22,772 bases of DNA from JBBFMJ01 sp037441225 (GTDB taxonomy: Bacteria > Acidobacteriota > Thermoanaerobaculia > UBA2201), in NCBI GenBank assembly GCA_037441225.1, contig JBBISU010000048.1:1-22772 (forward strand), written 5' to 3'. Position 1 is the stretch's first letter. Every line of letters begins with the position of its first letter. Both the position numbers and the translations under genes were made by a program. Of this stretch, positions 7,991 to 15,495 are shown one piece after another. The notes under the pieces were generated by a model. It did no database searches. It was given only the letters and a program-made list of their open reading frames with translations, and was not told the DNA's origin.

Positions 7991-8014
7991 AAGCAAAGAT
8001 TTTGCTTAATCTTT
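7991..8014 (-). terminator. Two overlapping hairpins after the PBP1A gene
   Basis: Two perfect 7-bp inverted repeats share bases. One is AAGCAAA/TTTGCTT (7991-7997 with 8001-8007, 3-base loop). The other is AAAGATT/AATCTTT (7995-8001 with 8008-8014, 6-base loop). On the minus strand the region is followed by ATGGAATTTTTTG. It lies 58-81 bases past the PBP1A stop and before the NmrA-like promoter, where a terminator is expected. The stems are AT-rich, so strength is doubtful. Confidence 0.42.
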
Positions 8015-8071
8015 TTTTGGAAATTTTACATTCATTCAGCAGAAGAAGGTTTAATAAATTTTAAAAATTTT

Positions 8072-10378
8072 TTATTCCTCTTTCAAATCCATAGGTTCAT
8101 TTTCCCTTGGTATATAAAATTCTTTTTGCATATAATAGGGCAATATCTTTATCTTATGCCAGTTTTCAGAACAAAAGCTTTCTGGCTCAGTTCCTTCAAT
8201 AAACGCTTCTTCAATAATTTCTTTGCATTCAGAGGTTACTTTTTTGCCTGTTTGTCTATCTATTTCAACAAAATTTATCCCCCTTGGAACTGTAAATTCT
8301 TTTTTATTTTCTAAACCCTTTTCTTCTATATAGTTTGCAATTTCAATAAAAGCAGGAAGAGCTGCCCTTGCTCCTGTCATCTTGCTTCCAATTTTAATTT
8401 TTTGATCATTTCCAACCCAAACACCAATTGTGTAAGTGGGAGAAAAGCCAATAAACCATGCATCTGTATATTCAACTGTTGTGCCTGTTTTGCCTGCCAG
8501 GGGTAAGGGGATTTTGTTTGCTTCTGCTGCTGTTCCCCTATCAATTACACCTTCTAAAACATAAGTGATTAAAAAGGCAACTTGTGGATTTAAAACTTGT
8601 GTGATCTTTGGTTCATTTTTTTCAAGAGGAAGATTTCCCTGCCTTATCTCTTCAATAAAATATGGTTCTATCCTTGCCCCAAGGTTTGCAAAAGTAGTGT
8701 AAGCAGATGTTAGTTCTAAAGGTGTAATTTCTGTTGTTCCAAGTCCAGAAGAGGCATAAGGTGGGATTTGTCTTTTTATCCCACACCTCTTTGCCATCTC
8801 AATGACATCATTTTTATATGTTTCAAATAATTTTACAGCAGAAACATTATAAGATTGTTCCAAAGCTTCTCTTAAAGTTACAATTCCATAATATTCCTCA
8901 TAATAATTTTTTGGAGAATAAAGGGGCTGGTTTGGACCTGCATAAATTGAGACAGGCGCATCATAAATTAAATCAGCAGGAGTTTGCCCTTTTTCAAAGG
9001 CAGTTGCATAAGTAAAGGGTTTGAAGGCACTTCCTGCCTGCCTCAATGCTTGAGTTGCCCGATTAAACTCTGATTTTTCAAAATCAGTTCCACCAACCAT
9101 TGCCCTGATCTTACCTGTAGAATTTTCAATTATTACAATAGCGCCTTGTATCTTTGGTTCAACTGTTAAATGTAAAAGCATATTTTCATCAAATTTTACT
9201 CTTACAAGATCCCCTTCTTTTATTAAATTTTTCAAATTGTTAACATTTGTCCATTCATAACCTTCTTTTTTTAGTTCATATATTTTATCTTTTATTTTAA
9301 TTTTAGCAGTTTCTGAATTTACTTCTAAGACAATTCCCCAGATTGGTTTTTTCAATGGTATTGTATTTAAAAACCTCCATGTGGGATGTTCATATTCCTC
9401 TAATTTTGGATAATCCTTTTTTATATTTTTAATTTGCTCTTTCCTAAAACCTTTTTCTTTTTCAATTTTTTCAAGGTCATTGAAGAGTGCAATTTCTGCT
9501 ATCTCTTGAAGATTTAAATCAACTGTTGTATAGACAGAAAGACCTTCTCTATAAAGTTTTTCATAGCCATATTTGTTATAAATATATCTCCTAACTTCTT
9601 CACTGAAATATTCTCCAGCGCCATAGATCTTTGATTTTAACCTTAAATTTAAGGGTCTGTTTATTAGTTCCTCGTATTTTGATTTAGATATGAAACCATT
9701 TTTATAAATTCTTCTTAAAATTTCATTTCTCCTTTGAACTGCTCTAACTGGATTTTTTGTAGGAGAATCAATTTCTGGAGTTCTTATAAGCCCTGCCAAA
9801 AGAGCTGCTTCATCTAAACTTAAATCCTTTGGCTCTTTGCTAAAATAAAAATCAGATGCCATTCCAACGCCATAATTTCCATTTCCTAAATATACTTGAT
9901 TTAGGTAAAAAGAAAGGATTTCATCCTTTGAATATTTTTTTTCTAAACTAAAACTTAAAAGAGCTTCTTTTATTTTTCTTGAAAATGTTTTTTCTCTTGT
10001 TAAAAAAAGCATCTTTGAAAACTGCTGAGTTATAGTTGAACCTCCTTGTGCAAACTTTCTTTTTTTTACATCTTCAAAAAATGCTCTTAAAAGGGCTTTT
10101 AAGGAAATACCGCTATGCCTGTAAAAGTCCTTATCTTCTGCTGAAAGAACTGCTACTTTTAAAGCAAAGGGAATGTCTTCTGGTTTAATTATAACTCTTT
10201 TTTCTATCCCATAAAAAGAAAAGGGCTTGCCATCTTTGTCATAAAATATTGTTGTTTGAGGTGGTTTATATTCCTTCAATTTTTCTACCTGAGGAAGTGA
10301 AAAACTCTTTCCAATAAAATAACCTGATAGAATTCCAAGGACAAGAAATATTATTAAAAATAAAAGGAATTTTCTCAT
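8072..10378 (-). CDS. mrcA: Class A penicillin-binding protein (bifunctional peptidoglycan synthase, PBP1A type)
   Basis: Polymerises and cross-links peptidoglycan outside the inner membrane. A single N-terminal membrane anchor (about 4-24) precedes the GT51 glycosyltransferase domain with EDKDFYRHSG (81-90; E81 is the catalytic glutamate), GGSTITQQ (112-119) and a second block through QVYLGNGNYG. An OB-like insert of the PBP1A type, including the IKIKDKIY region, spans about 330-405. The transpeptidase domain has the SxxK nucleophile S450-K453, SYN at 509-511 and KTGT at 630-633. All three active-site motifs are intact and 768 residues is typical. It has its own strong -10 element and follows tRNA-Pro by 81 bases. 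The leader would be only about 8 bases, with no Shine-Dalgarno. Confidence 0.95.
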   Translation of the reverse strand: MRKFLLFLIIFLVLGILSGYFIGKSFSLPQVEKLKEYKPPQTTIFYDKDGKPFSFYGIEKRVIIKPEDIPFALKVAVLSAEDKDFYRHSGISLKALLRAFFEDVKKRKFAQGGSTITQQFSKMLFLTREKTFSRKIKEALLSFSLEKKYSKDEILSFYLNQVYLGNGNYGVGMASDFYFSKEPKDLSLDEAALLAGLIRTPEIDSPTKNPVRAVQRRNEILRRIYKNGFISKSKYEELINRPLNLRLKSKIYGAGEYFSEEVRRYIYNKYGYEKLYREGLSVYTTVDLNLQEIAEIALFNDLEKIEKEKGFRKEQIKNIKKDYPKLEEYEHPTWRFLNTIPLKKPIWGIVLEVNSETAKIKIKDKIYELKKEGYEWTNVNNLKNLIKEGDLVRVKFDENMLLHLTVEPKIQGAIVIIENSTGKIRAMVGGTDFEKSEFNRATQALRQAGSAFKPFTYATAFEKGQTPADLIYDAPVSIYAGPNQPLYSPKNYYEEYYGIVTLREALEQSYNVSAVKLFETYKNDVIEMAKRCGIKRQIPPYASSGLGTTEITPLELTSAYTTFANLGARIEPYFIEEIRQGNLPLEKNEPKITQVLNPQVAFLITYVLEGVIDRGTAAEANKIPLPLAGKTGTTVEYTDAWFIGFSPTYTIGVWVGNDQKIKIGSKMTGARAALPAFIEIANYIEEKGLENKKEFTVPRGINFVEIDRQTGKKVTSECKEIIEEAFIEGTEPESFCSENWHKIKILPYYMQKEFYIPRENEPMDLKEE

Positions 10379-10392
10379 AAAATATTAAAAAA

Positions 10393-10401
10393 ATTATATC
10401 A
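10393..10401 (-). promoter_or_regulatory. Extended -10 promoter of the PBP1A gene
   Basis: The minus strand carries TGATATAAT, a perfect extended -10 (TG-N-TATAAT). It sits 14 bases before the PBP1A ATG and downstream of the tRNA. The -35 region is only a T-run, as often seen with extended -10 promoters. Transcription would start about 8 bases before the start codon. Confidence 0.55.
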
Positions 10402-10459
10402 CAATTTTTTATTAAAAAAAAATAAAAATTTATAGAAAAAGCAGGATTATTAAAATAGT

Positions 10460-10533
10460 TCGGGGCGATGGGATTTGAACCCATGACCTTTTGGTCCCGA
10501 ACCAAACACGCTTCCAGGCTGCGCTACGCCCCG
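10460..10533 (-). tRNA. tRNA-Pro (anticodon CGG)
   Basis: A full cloverleaf of 74 bases. The acceptor stem CGGGGCG/CGCCCCG pairs perfectly with discriminator A. The D stem is GCGC/GCGT, the anticodon stem TTTGG/CCAAA with loop TTCGGGA, the variable loop AGGTC, and the T stem ATGGG/CCCAT with loop TTCAAAT. The anticodon CGG with G37, C1-G72 and A73 are typical bacterial proline identity features. CCA is not encoded (ACT follows on the minus strand). It reads only CCG, likely a rare codon in so AT-rich a genome. The first ten bases are shared with the end of the aminotransferase reading frame upstream. Confidence 0.97.
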
Positions 10534-11651
10534 CATTTTTTATATTTTTTTAATAAATTTAAAGTTTTTTTTATATCCTTTTCATTATTTATAAAATGAA
10601 AGGAAAAACGCAAGTAATCCAACCTTTTTGATATTATAATATTATTTGACTTAAGATATTTATACAGTTTTTCTGGATTTTCTACCTTTATTGTAACTAT
10701 CCCAGAAGGTCCATCTTCAGGTGTTATTGTTTCAATTTTTAAATTTTTTATACCTTCATAAAATAAGTTTCTCAGGTTTAATATTTTTTTGTAAATATTT
10801 TCAATTCCAAATTTTTGAAAATGCAATAAAATTTTTAAAGCACAATAAAAACCAAGAAAATTTATAGTTCCAATTTCAAATCTTTGTAAATTTTCTGAAA
10901 GTTCCATTTTATAATTTAAAAAATCCCAGGGGTTTTTTACCGAGAGCCAGCCAACAATTGGTGGCTTTATCTTTTTAAATAAATTTTTGCTTAAATATAA
11001 AAAACCAGTTCCCTGTGGCCACATAAGCCATTTTGCCCCTCCACAAGAAAGCCCATCAATTTCTGACTCTCTCACATTTATAGGACAACTTCCAACCCCT
11101 TGAATTCCATCCACTATAAAAAATATATCATTTTCTTTACACCATTTACCTATTTCTTTAAGATCTGCTTTATAACCATTTAAAAATTGCACAAAACTTA
11201 ATGAGAAAAGTTTAGTGTTTTTTTTTATGGATTTTTTTATCTCTTTTAAGGTAATCAGACCATTATTTGGCTCAATGAAATCAACACAAATTCCTTTTTC
11301 TTTAAGATACAAATAAGGATAAACATTTGCAGGGAATTCAAAAGAAGGCAAAAGAATCCTATCTCCTTTTTTAAGCATTAATCCAGAAGCAATAATGGAA
11401 ATTCCATAAGAAGTATTTGGAATAAGAGCTATTTCATCTTTTCTTTCTGCATTTATAAATTCTTTTATTGAGTTTTTTAGATTTTCTTTTAAATTATTTA
11501 TTTCTTCTATAAAATCACAATTAAACTTTTCTTGAAATTTAAAAGCAAAATTGAATGATTTTTTATGAAGAATTGAAAAAGGAGAAGTTGAAGCATAATC
11601 TAAGTATGTTTTTTCATTGAAAATAGGAAAAAGTTTTCTAAAATTCTCCAT
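10524..11651 (-). CDS. Class V aminotransferase (PLP enzyme, cysteine desulfurase/isopenicillin-N epimerase group)
   Basis: A fold-type I PLP enzyme. YLDYASTSP (16-24) is the usual N-terminal segment. IVDGIQGVGS (179-188) supplies the aspartate that binds the PLP ring nitrogen (D181). SCGGAKWLMWPQGTGFLYL (202-220) has the Schiff-base lysine K207. The C-terminal LRFSFHFINN is family-typical. I see no conserved active-site cysteine loop in the last 60 residues, so sulfur transfer is doubtful. An epimerase, lyase or kynureninase-like role is possible. The start overlaps the stop of the DUF4388 gene as TAATG. Its last three residues (CGA) and TAG stop are formed wholly or partly by the first ten bases of tRNA-Pro. 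It is the only gene of 23 here that ends in TAG. Confidence 0.8.
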   Translation of the reverse strand: MENFRKLFPIFNEKTYLDYASTSPFSILHKKSFNFAFKFQEKFNCDFIEEINNLKENLKNSIKEFINAERKDEIALIPNTSYGISIIASGLMLKKGDRILLPSFEFPANVYPYLYLKEKGICVDFIEPNNGLITLKEIKKSIKKNTKLFSLSFVQFLNGYKADLKEIGKWCKENDIFFIVDGIQGVGSCPINVRESEIDGLSCGGAKWLMWPQGTGFLYLSKNLFKKIKPPIVGWLSVKNPWDFLNYKMELSENLQRFEIGTINFLGFYCALKILLHFQKFGIENIYKKILNLRNLFYEGIKNLKIETITPEDGPSGIVTIKVENPEKLYKYLKSNNIIISKRLDYLRFSFHFINNEKDIKKTLNLLKKYKKCGA

Positions 11652-12928
11652 TATTCCAGGAAAGTAATATTCTTTTTCTTTCTTTTTTCTGGTTCTTTAT
11701 ATTCCTTTTCTATTCCGCCACTTAATATATAGGTATAAATTAGTTCCAAAGATTGTGTGCCATCGGAATTAAATCCAATTAAATAGTAATTATCATTTTT
11801 ATTAATATAGAGATAACCTCTATTCCATGGATCTGTCAGACTTTCCAATGTAGCAAGGTTATATTTGAATAAATCTTGAAGTGATTTTGGGTATTCGCCT
11901 TCAGAAAGAAAATATGTATTAATAGAAGAATCTAAAAGATATATTTGTAAAAAGGTTTTTTGGTATTTTATATTATTGAAAAGATTATCTTTTGCAATTA
12001 TGGAACTAAAGGTATTTAATGGATTTTTGAAGCGAAATAAATTTGCAAAGGTAAATATTACTAAAAGTATTAAAATAGGAATAAAGGCAAACTTTAATGG
12101 TTTTTCAATGGGAACTGCTTCTTTCACCACTTCTTCTTTTGGTGCCTCAACTGGTTTTTCCTTTTTTTCTTCTATTAAATTTCTTTGAGAAAGTTCATAA
12201 AGGGCTTTGCAAATATCAAACTCGTTATATTTTGATTTTTCTACAATATCCATCACTTTTGAAGAACCATCTACTAAACTATAAACATCATAAACCAATT
12301 GAGTTAATCTAATTTTATCCCCTCTTTTTTCTGCAACTCCACTTTCAAAATCAAATTCCTCAGAATCAGATATTTCTATTTCTTGGTCTATCTTTGTTTT
12401 TTCAAAAACCATATCAGGATGTTTCACAACTCTTTCAATTATAGGCCATTCATCTAACATCTGAGCCCCTTCCATTAAAACAGATTCAGAAGTAATTGGA
12501 TTTATGCTATCTCTGTCATATTCAACAGCAATTTCTTGAGAGAAATAATACTCTCCTTCCCTCCATCTGAAAACCTTATAAACAATTTGCAGTATTTGCT
12601 GAGTCAAAGCATTTTTTAGCTCCTCATTTGTAATAAATCCTTCTTTTACAAGTACATAACCAAGCCTTTGAAGTGTTTGTTTTTGTATTTCTAATGCCTT
12701 GTTTAGTTGTTCTTCTGTTATTGAACCTCTTTTTAGAAGGACCCTTCCTAACTTGCTTTCAATTTTTGCCTTTTCTGAATCAGCATTGACTATTTTTCCA
12801 TCCAAGAAAGTAATATATATTGTGTCTTGTGAACTTTTAATAGTTAAAATGCCTGTTTTCCTTTGAAGTCCAATAAGTTGAAAAATGTCTTGTAACCCAA
12901 AATCTTTTAAGCTTCCTTCAAGTGCCAT
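11651..12928 (-). CDS. DUF4388 protein with a C-terminal GspG-like pseudopilin domain
   Basis: A multi-domain protein of 425 residues. Residues 1-130 start MALEGSLKDFGLQDIFQLIG and match DUF4388 (PatA N-terminal type). Within this, 55-110 holds a helical repeat (GRVLLKRGSITEEQL, then GYVLVKEGFITNEEL) like the N-terminal domain of type II secretion/pilus ATPases. A winged-helix-like segment is at about 205-255. An acidic, proline-rich linker leads to one membrane helix (279-297). The region 325-392 reads like the C-terminal domain of GspG: EGEYPKSLQDL, TDPWNRGYLY and YYLIGFNSDG. The first two parts would face the cytoplasm and the last the periplasm. It starts next to the TPR gene stop and overlaps the aminotransferase start. 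No function is known to me; signalling or envelope assembly is inference. Confidence 0.7.
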   Translation of the reverse strand: MALEGSLKDFGLQDIFQLIGLQRKTGILTIKSSQDTIYITFLDGKIVNADSEKAKIESKLGRVLLKRGSITEEQLNKALEIQKQTLQRLGYVLVKEGFITNEELKNALTQQILQIVYKVFRWREGEYYFSQEIAVEYDRDSINPITSESVLMEGAQMLDEWPIIERVVKHPDMVFEKTKIDQEIEISDSEEFDFESGVAEKRGDKIRLTQLVYDVYSLVDGSSKVMDIVEKSKYNEFDICKALYELSQRNLIEEKKEKPVEAPKEEVVKEAVPIEKPLKFAFIPILILLVIFTFANLFRFKNPLNTFSSIIAKDNLFNNIKYQKTFLQIYLLDSSINTYFLSEGEYPKSLQDLFKYNLATLESLTDPWNRGYLYINKNDNYYLIGFNSDGTQSLELIYTYILSGGIEKEYKEPEKRKKKNITFLE

Positions 12929-14839
12929 TTAAATTCCTACCTTTTCTAATAAAATTCTAATGTTAGTTAACAACCACAAAACAACAAGCAAAATTATTGC
13001 AATTGTTTTTAAAAAACCAAAAGATATTGGCTTGTAAAGACAAGAATAAAAAGGAAAAGGCAACAATAAATAAATCAATAAAAGAGAAAATATTAATATT
13101 ATTACAAAACCTTTTAGATTTTTTTCTTCCATCAGATAGCCAAAACCAGGGAAAACTATATTAAACAGTTTTTTAAGATAATGTTCTTGTCTTAAAAATC
13201 TTTTTACTTCATTTATTTTTTTAACCTTTGTATCAAAAGACACACCATCTTTTTTTATATATATATGAATACATTGTGTACAATAAATCTGGCTTTCTGA
13301 AGCACTTTTGCATTTATTACAAAAAGCTCTTCCACATTTAGTACAAATCCCAGCATATTTCCATTTCTTATTTCTGTAAATATTAAGAGCCAATGTCAGA
13401 ATCAAGCATAATATAAAAGCAATTGTATATGGATAAAGGAAAGCACTTTTTAAACTTAAAATCTTATCATGCCCTCTTATCCCTTTTCCTTTTAAAATAC
13501 CTCTTTTATTTATTTCACTTACTAAATCCCATGCCTCTTTAACAGATAAATACACAGGCATAATTTCTCTTTGTGGTCTGGAGGAAATTAATTTTAACAT
13601 TTGTCTTGAGTTTGTCGCCATACCTGTATTTAATGCCTCTGTTCCTTTATTATACTGATAACTTTGATTATATGCTTTATTTAAATTAAAATAAAGGGGA
13701 ACAAAAAAAGGCAAATATTTTTGAGCGTTTAAATACTCAGTTATTGCTGCTGCAAAATTTCCCTGCCAGTAGTACTGATTTCCTAATCCTATGTAGGATA
13801 AACCATGAGCGGGATTTTTTGCTGTTGCCTTTTTATATGCTGCAATTGAATTAATTGTGTCTCCTGATGCTTCATATAAATTACCTAAAAGAAATATTAA
13901 ATCAGGATCTTCGTATAAGCCAGTGATCATTTCAAGATCAGGGACATATTTGTAAGTTAGTTCTTTATTCTCAAGGGCATAAGCACTTTGAATTATTGGA
14001 GAATAGAACTGATAAAATTTGTTTATATTATGATAAATTACTGGAAAAGCAATTATCTGAATTATTATAAGTATTATCAAAATAATTTTTTCAACTGTTT
14101 TTGTATATCCAAATATAATTATACAAAAATAGCAAAGGAGCCAAAACCAGTTTAAGCCAAGTATAATTGGTAAGAAAATAAAAGCAAAAATTAGAATTAC
14201 TGTAGATAGAAGGTTATATTTTTTCTCAAAAAGCTCCAAAAAATCATGCTTTATTTTTGGAAAATTTCTATAAAATAGAAATAAAGTAAAAACAATAAGC
14301 ATAATTAAGAATAAAATAAAAAACATTATTATAAGGTTATTTGCTAAACTATAGAAATAATTTTTATTTAATAAAGATTTATATAAATATTTTATTATAT
14401 TAATAAAATAAGCAAAATAACTGTTTTGAGACCAAGCAAAATCTGCTTTTGCAATATAAAGTTCTGGTAGATCTGGGTTTAGAAGGGAAGCAAATTTTAA
14501 AAAATTTTGTGCTTGAAGAGTTTCTTCCCTTTTCATTGAATCATAAAAAAGACTAATTGAGGCAAGAGCAAATTGAGTGAATTTTTTTATTTCCCATTGG
14601 TTTGCTTCATCTATTATCTTCTTTATATCCATTTCAGCAGAAGAAAATTGCTGTTCTTTTATATGAGAAAGGGTTATAAACCATAGTTGTTCCATTCTGC
14701 TTTCAAGGGGAAGTTTACTTTTTTCTTCTTTTTTTGGTGCCTCTGAATAAGGTGTTTTTAAAATTAGTACCTCTTCATTTTGCGAAAATAAATTTAATGT
14801 AAAAATTAAAAAAATTAAAAAGATAATATTTTTTTTCAT
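12929..14839 (-). CDS. TPR membrane protein with a six-cysteine zinc ribbon
   Basis: A 636-residue protein with a signal peptide or anchor (1-19) and a helical region (about 45-150). Several membrane helices follow (about 165-190, 210-245 and 250-268). Tetratricopeptide-like repeats lie at about 305-395 (GNLYEASGDTINSIAAYKKA, then GNQYYWQGNFAAAITEYLNA). Another membrane helix is at 467-487. A zinc-binding block has C499, C502, C507, C510, C520 and C523. Two or three C-terminal helices follow; the first begins IVFPGFGYLM, as in small TM2-like modules. It overlaps DUF1844 by ATGA and abuts the DUF4388 gene. I do not recognise a characterised homologue. TPRs imply protein partners, and coupling to the DUF4388 protein suggests they work together. 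Confidence 0.62.
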   Translation of the reverse strand: MKKNIIFLIFLIFTLNLFSQNEEVLILKTPYSEAPKKEEKSKLPLESRMEQLWFITLSHIKEQQFSSAEMDIKKIIDEANQWEIKKFTQFALASISLFYDSMKREETLQAQNFLKFASLLNPDLPELYIAKADFAWSQNSYFAYFINIIKYLYKSLLNKNYFYSLANNLIIMFFILFLIMLIVFTLFLFYRNFPKIKHDFLELFEKKYNLLSTVILIFAFIFLPIILGLNWFWLLCYFCIIIFGYTKTVEKIILIILIIIQIIAFPVIYHNINKFYQFYSPIIQSAYALENKELTYKYVPDLEMITGLYEDPDLIFLLGNLYEASGDTINSIAAYKKATAKNPAHGLSYIGLGNQYYWQGNFAAAITEYLNAQKYLPFFVPLYFNLNKAYNQSYQYNKGTEALNTGMATNSRQMLKLISSRPQREIMPVYLSVKEAWDLVSEINKRGILKGKGIRGHDKILSLKSAFLYPYTIAFILCLILTLALNIYRNKKWKYAGICTKCGRAFCNKCKSASESQIYCTQCIHIYIKKDGVSFDTKVKKINEVKRFLRQEHYLKKLFNIVFPGFGYLMEEKNLKGFVIILIFSLLLIYLLLPFPFYSCLYKPISFGFLKTIAIILLVVLWLLTNIRILLEKVGI

Positions 14840-15195
14840 ACTTTTTTATTCATAATATTTACAAAATTTAAACGCAGTTCCGTTAACAAATTATTAAAAA
14901 GGTTTTTTTCTTCCTCTGTTAAATTACCTTGCGTCTTTTTTTGAAGAATTTCAAGGATATCTATTGTTTGCTTTGCTTGTCCTAAATCAATTTCCATTTT
15001 TTCAGCTCCTTTTACTTCTATTGCTCCCATACTCATCATTGCAGAAGCATAAAGAGAAACTATAAACTCTGAAAAAGTTGGGGTAGGAGGAAGTTCAATG
15101 CTCTTCTTTTGATTTTCCTCTTTCTTTTCCTTGAGGGGTTCTTTTAATTCCCCTTCCTTTGTAAAAGTTCTTTTATCTTCAACTTTTATTGTCAT
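14836..15195 (-). CDS. DUF1844 domain protein
   Basis: A 119-residue soluble protein. Residues 38-115 carry the DUF1844 pattern: FSEFIVSLYASAMMSMGAIE, then DLGQAKQTIDILEILQKKT, GNLTEEEKNLF and LTELRLNFV. The first 36 residues are charged and look disordered. The domain's function is unknown; it often occurs near core housekeeping genes. The gene overlaps the TPR gene by ATGA and is separated from the purine operon by 51 bases that contain a promoter-like sequence. The ATG has no Shine-Dalgarno, and no other methionine precedes the conserved part. Confidence 0.85.
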   Translation of the reverse strand: MTIKVEDKRTFTKEGELKEPLKEKKEENQKKSIELPPTPTFSEFIVSLYASAMMSMGAIEVKGAEKMEIDLGQAKQTIDILEILQKKTQGNLTEEEKNLFNNLLTELRLNFVNIMNKKV

Positions 15196-15201
15196 AATAA
15201 T

Positions 15202-15230
15202 ATGATATAAGAAATTTTTAAATATTTCAA
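15202..15230 (-). promoter_or_regulatory. Candidate promoter for the DUF1844-TPR-DUF4388 unit (possibly leaderless)
   Basis: On the minus strand TTGAAA (15230-15225), 17 bases, then TATCAT (15207-15202). Each box is one mismatch from the sigma-70 consensus. The ATG at 15195 lies six bases past the -10, where transcription should begin, and has no ribosome binding site. It would let this unit be expressed independently of the purine operon. Confidence 0.45.
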
Positions 15231-15246
15231 CTCAAATTATTAAATC

Positions 15247-15495
15247 TTAGAAATCCTCAACTTGGCAAATTTGCCATTTTTGGAAATAAGGAAGGTATCT
15301 TAATATAAAAAATCGCTCCTCTGATTCAACTTTGTAATAGAGTATTAATGCCCTTTCTGGATCAAGTCCTCCTTCATACCATCTATCTTCTATTGTATCA
15401 ATTTCCCACCATTTGTTTTTGTAAAAAAACCTTTTTGGTTGCCCTGGATAAGAATGAGAAGAGATTGTTTCAACCTTACAGATTTTAAACCTCAT
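15247..15495 (-). CDS. Small conserved-looking protein, perhaps DUF6504-like
   Basis: An 82-residue soluble protein rich in aromatic residues (KRFFYKNKWWEI, then DRWYEGG, later RFFILRYLPYFQKWQI). The layout, a short beta-strand series around a WWE...RWYEG core and ending in a W-containing strand, recalls DUF6504-type small proteins, but I am not certain. I chose ATG at 15495, which overlaps the acylphosphatase stop as TGATG; a TTG at 15498 would add one residue. It is the last gene of the purine unit, followed by 51 non-coding bases. No catalytic motif is visible. Confidence 0.6.
   Translation of the reverse strand: MRFKICKVETISSHSYPGQPKRFFYKNKWWEIDTIEDRWYEGGLDPERALILYYKVESEERFFILRYLPYFQKWQICQVEDF

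Noticed and set aside
10404..10434. A/T-only stem with a T-run after tRNA-Pro as a terminator
   Set aside because: The stem has no G-C pair and needs a bulge, so it is not supported as a terminator; the T-run may only be spacer for the PBP1A promoter.
10266..10505. A 79-residue minus-strand reading frame beginning MVRDQKVMGSNPIAP
   Set aside because: This is the well-known false peptide read from the anticodon and T arms of a tRNA gene, running on through an AT-rich spacer into the PBP1A start in another frame.
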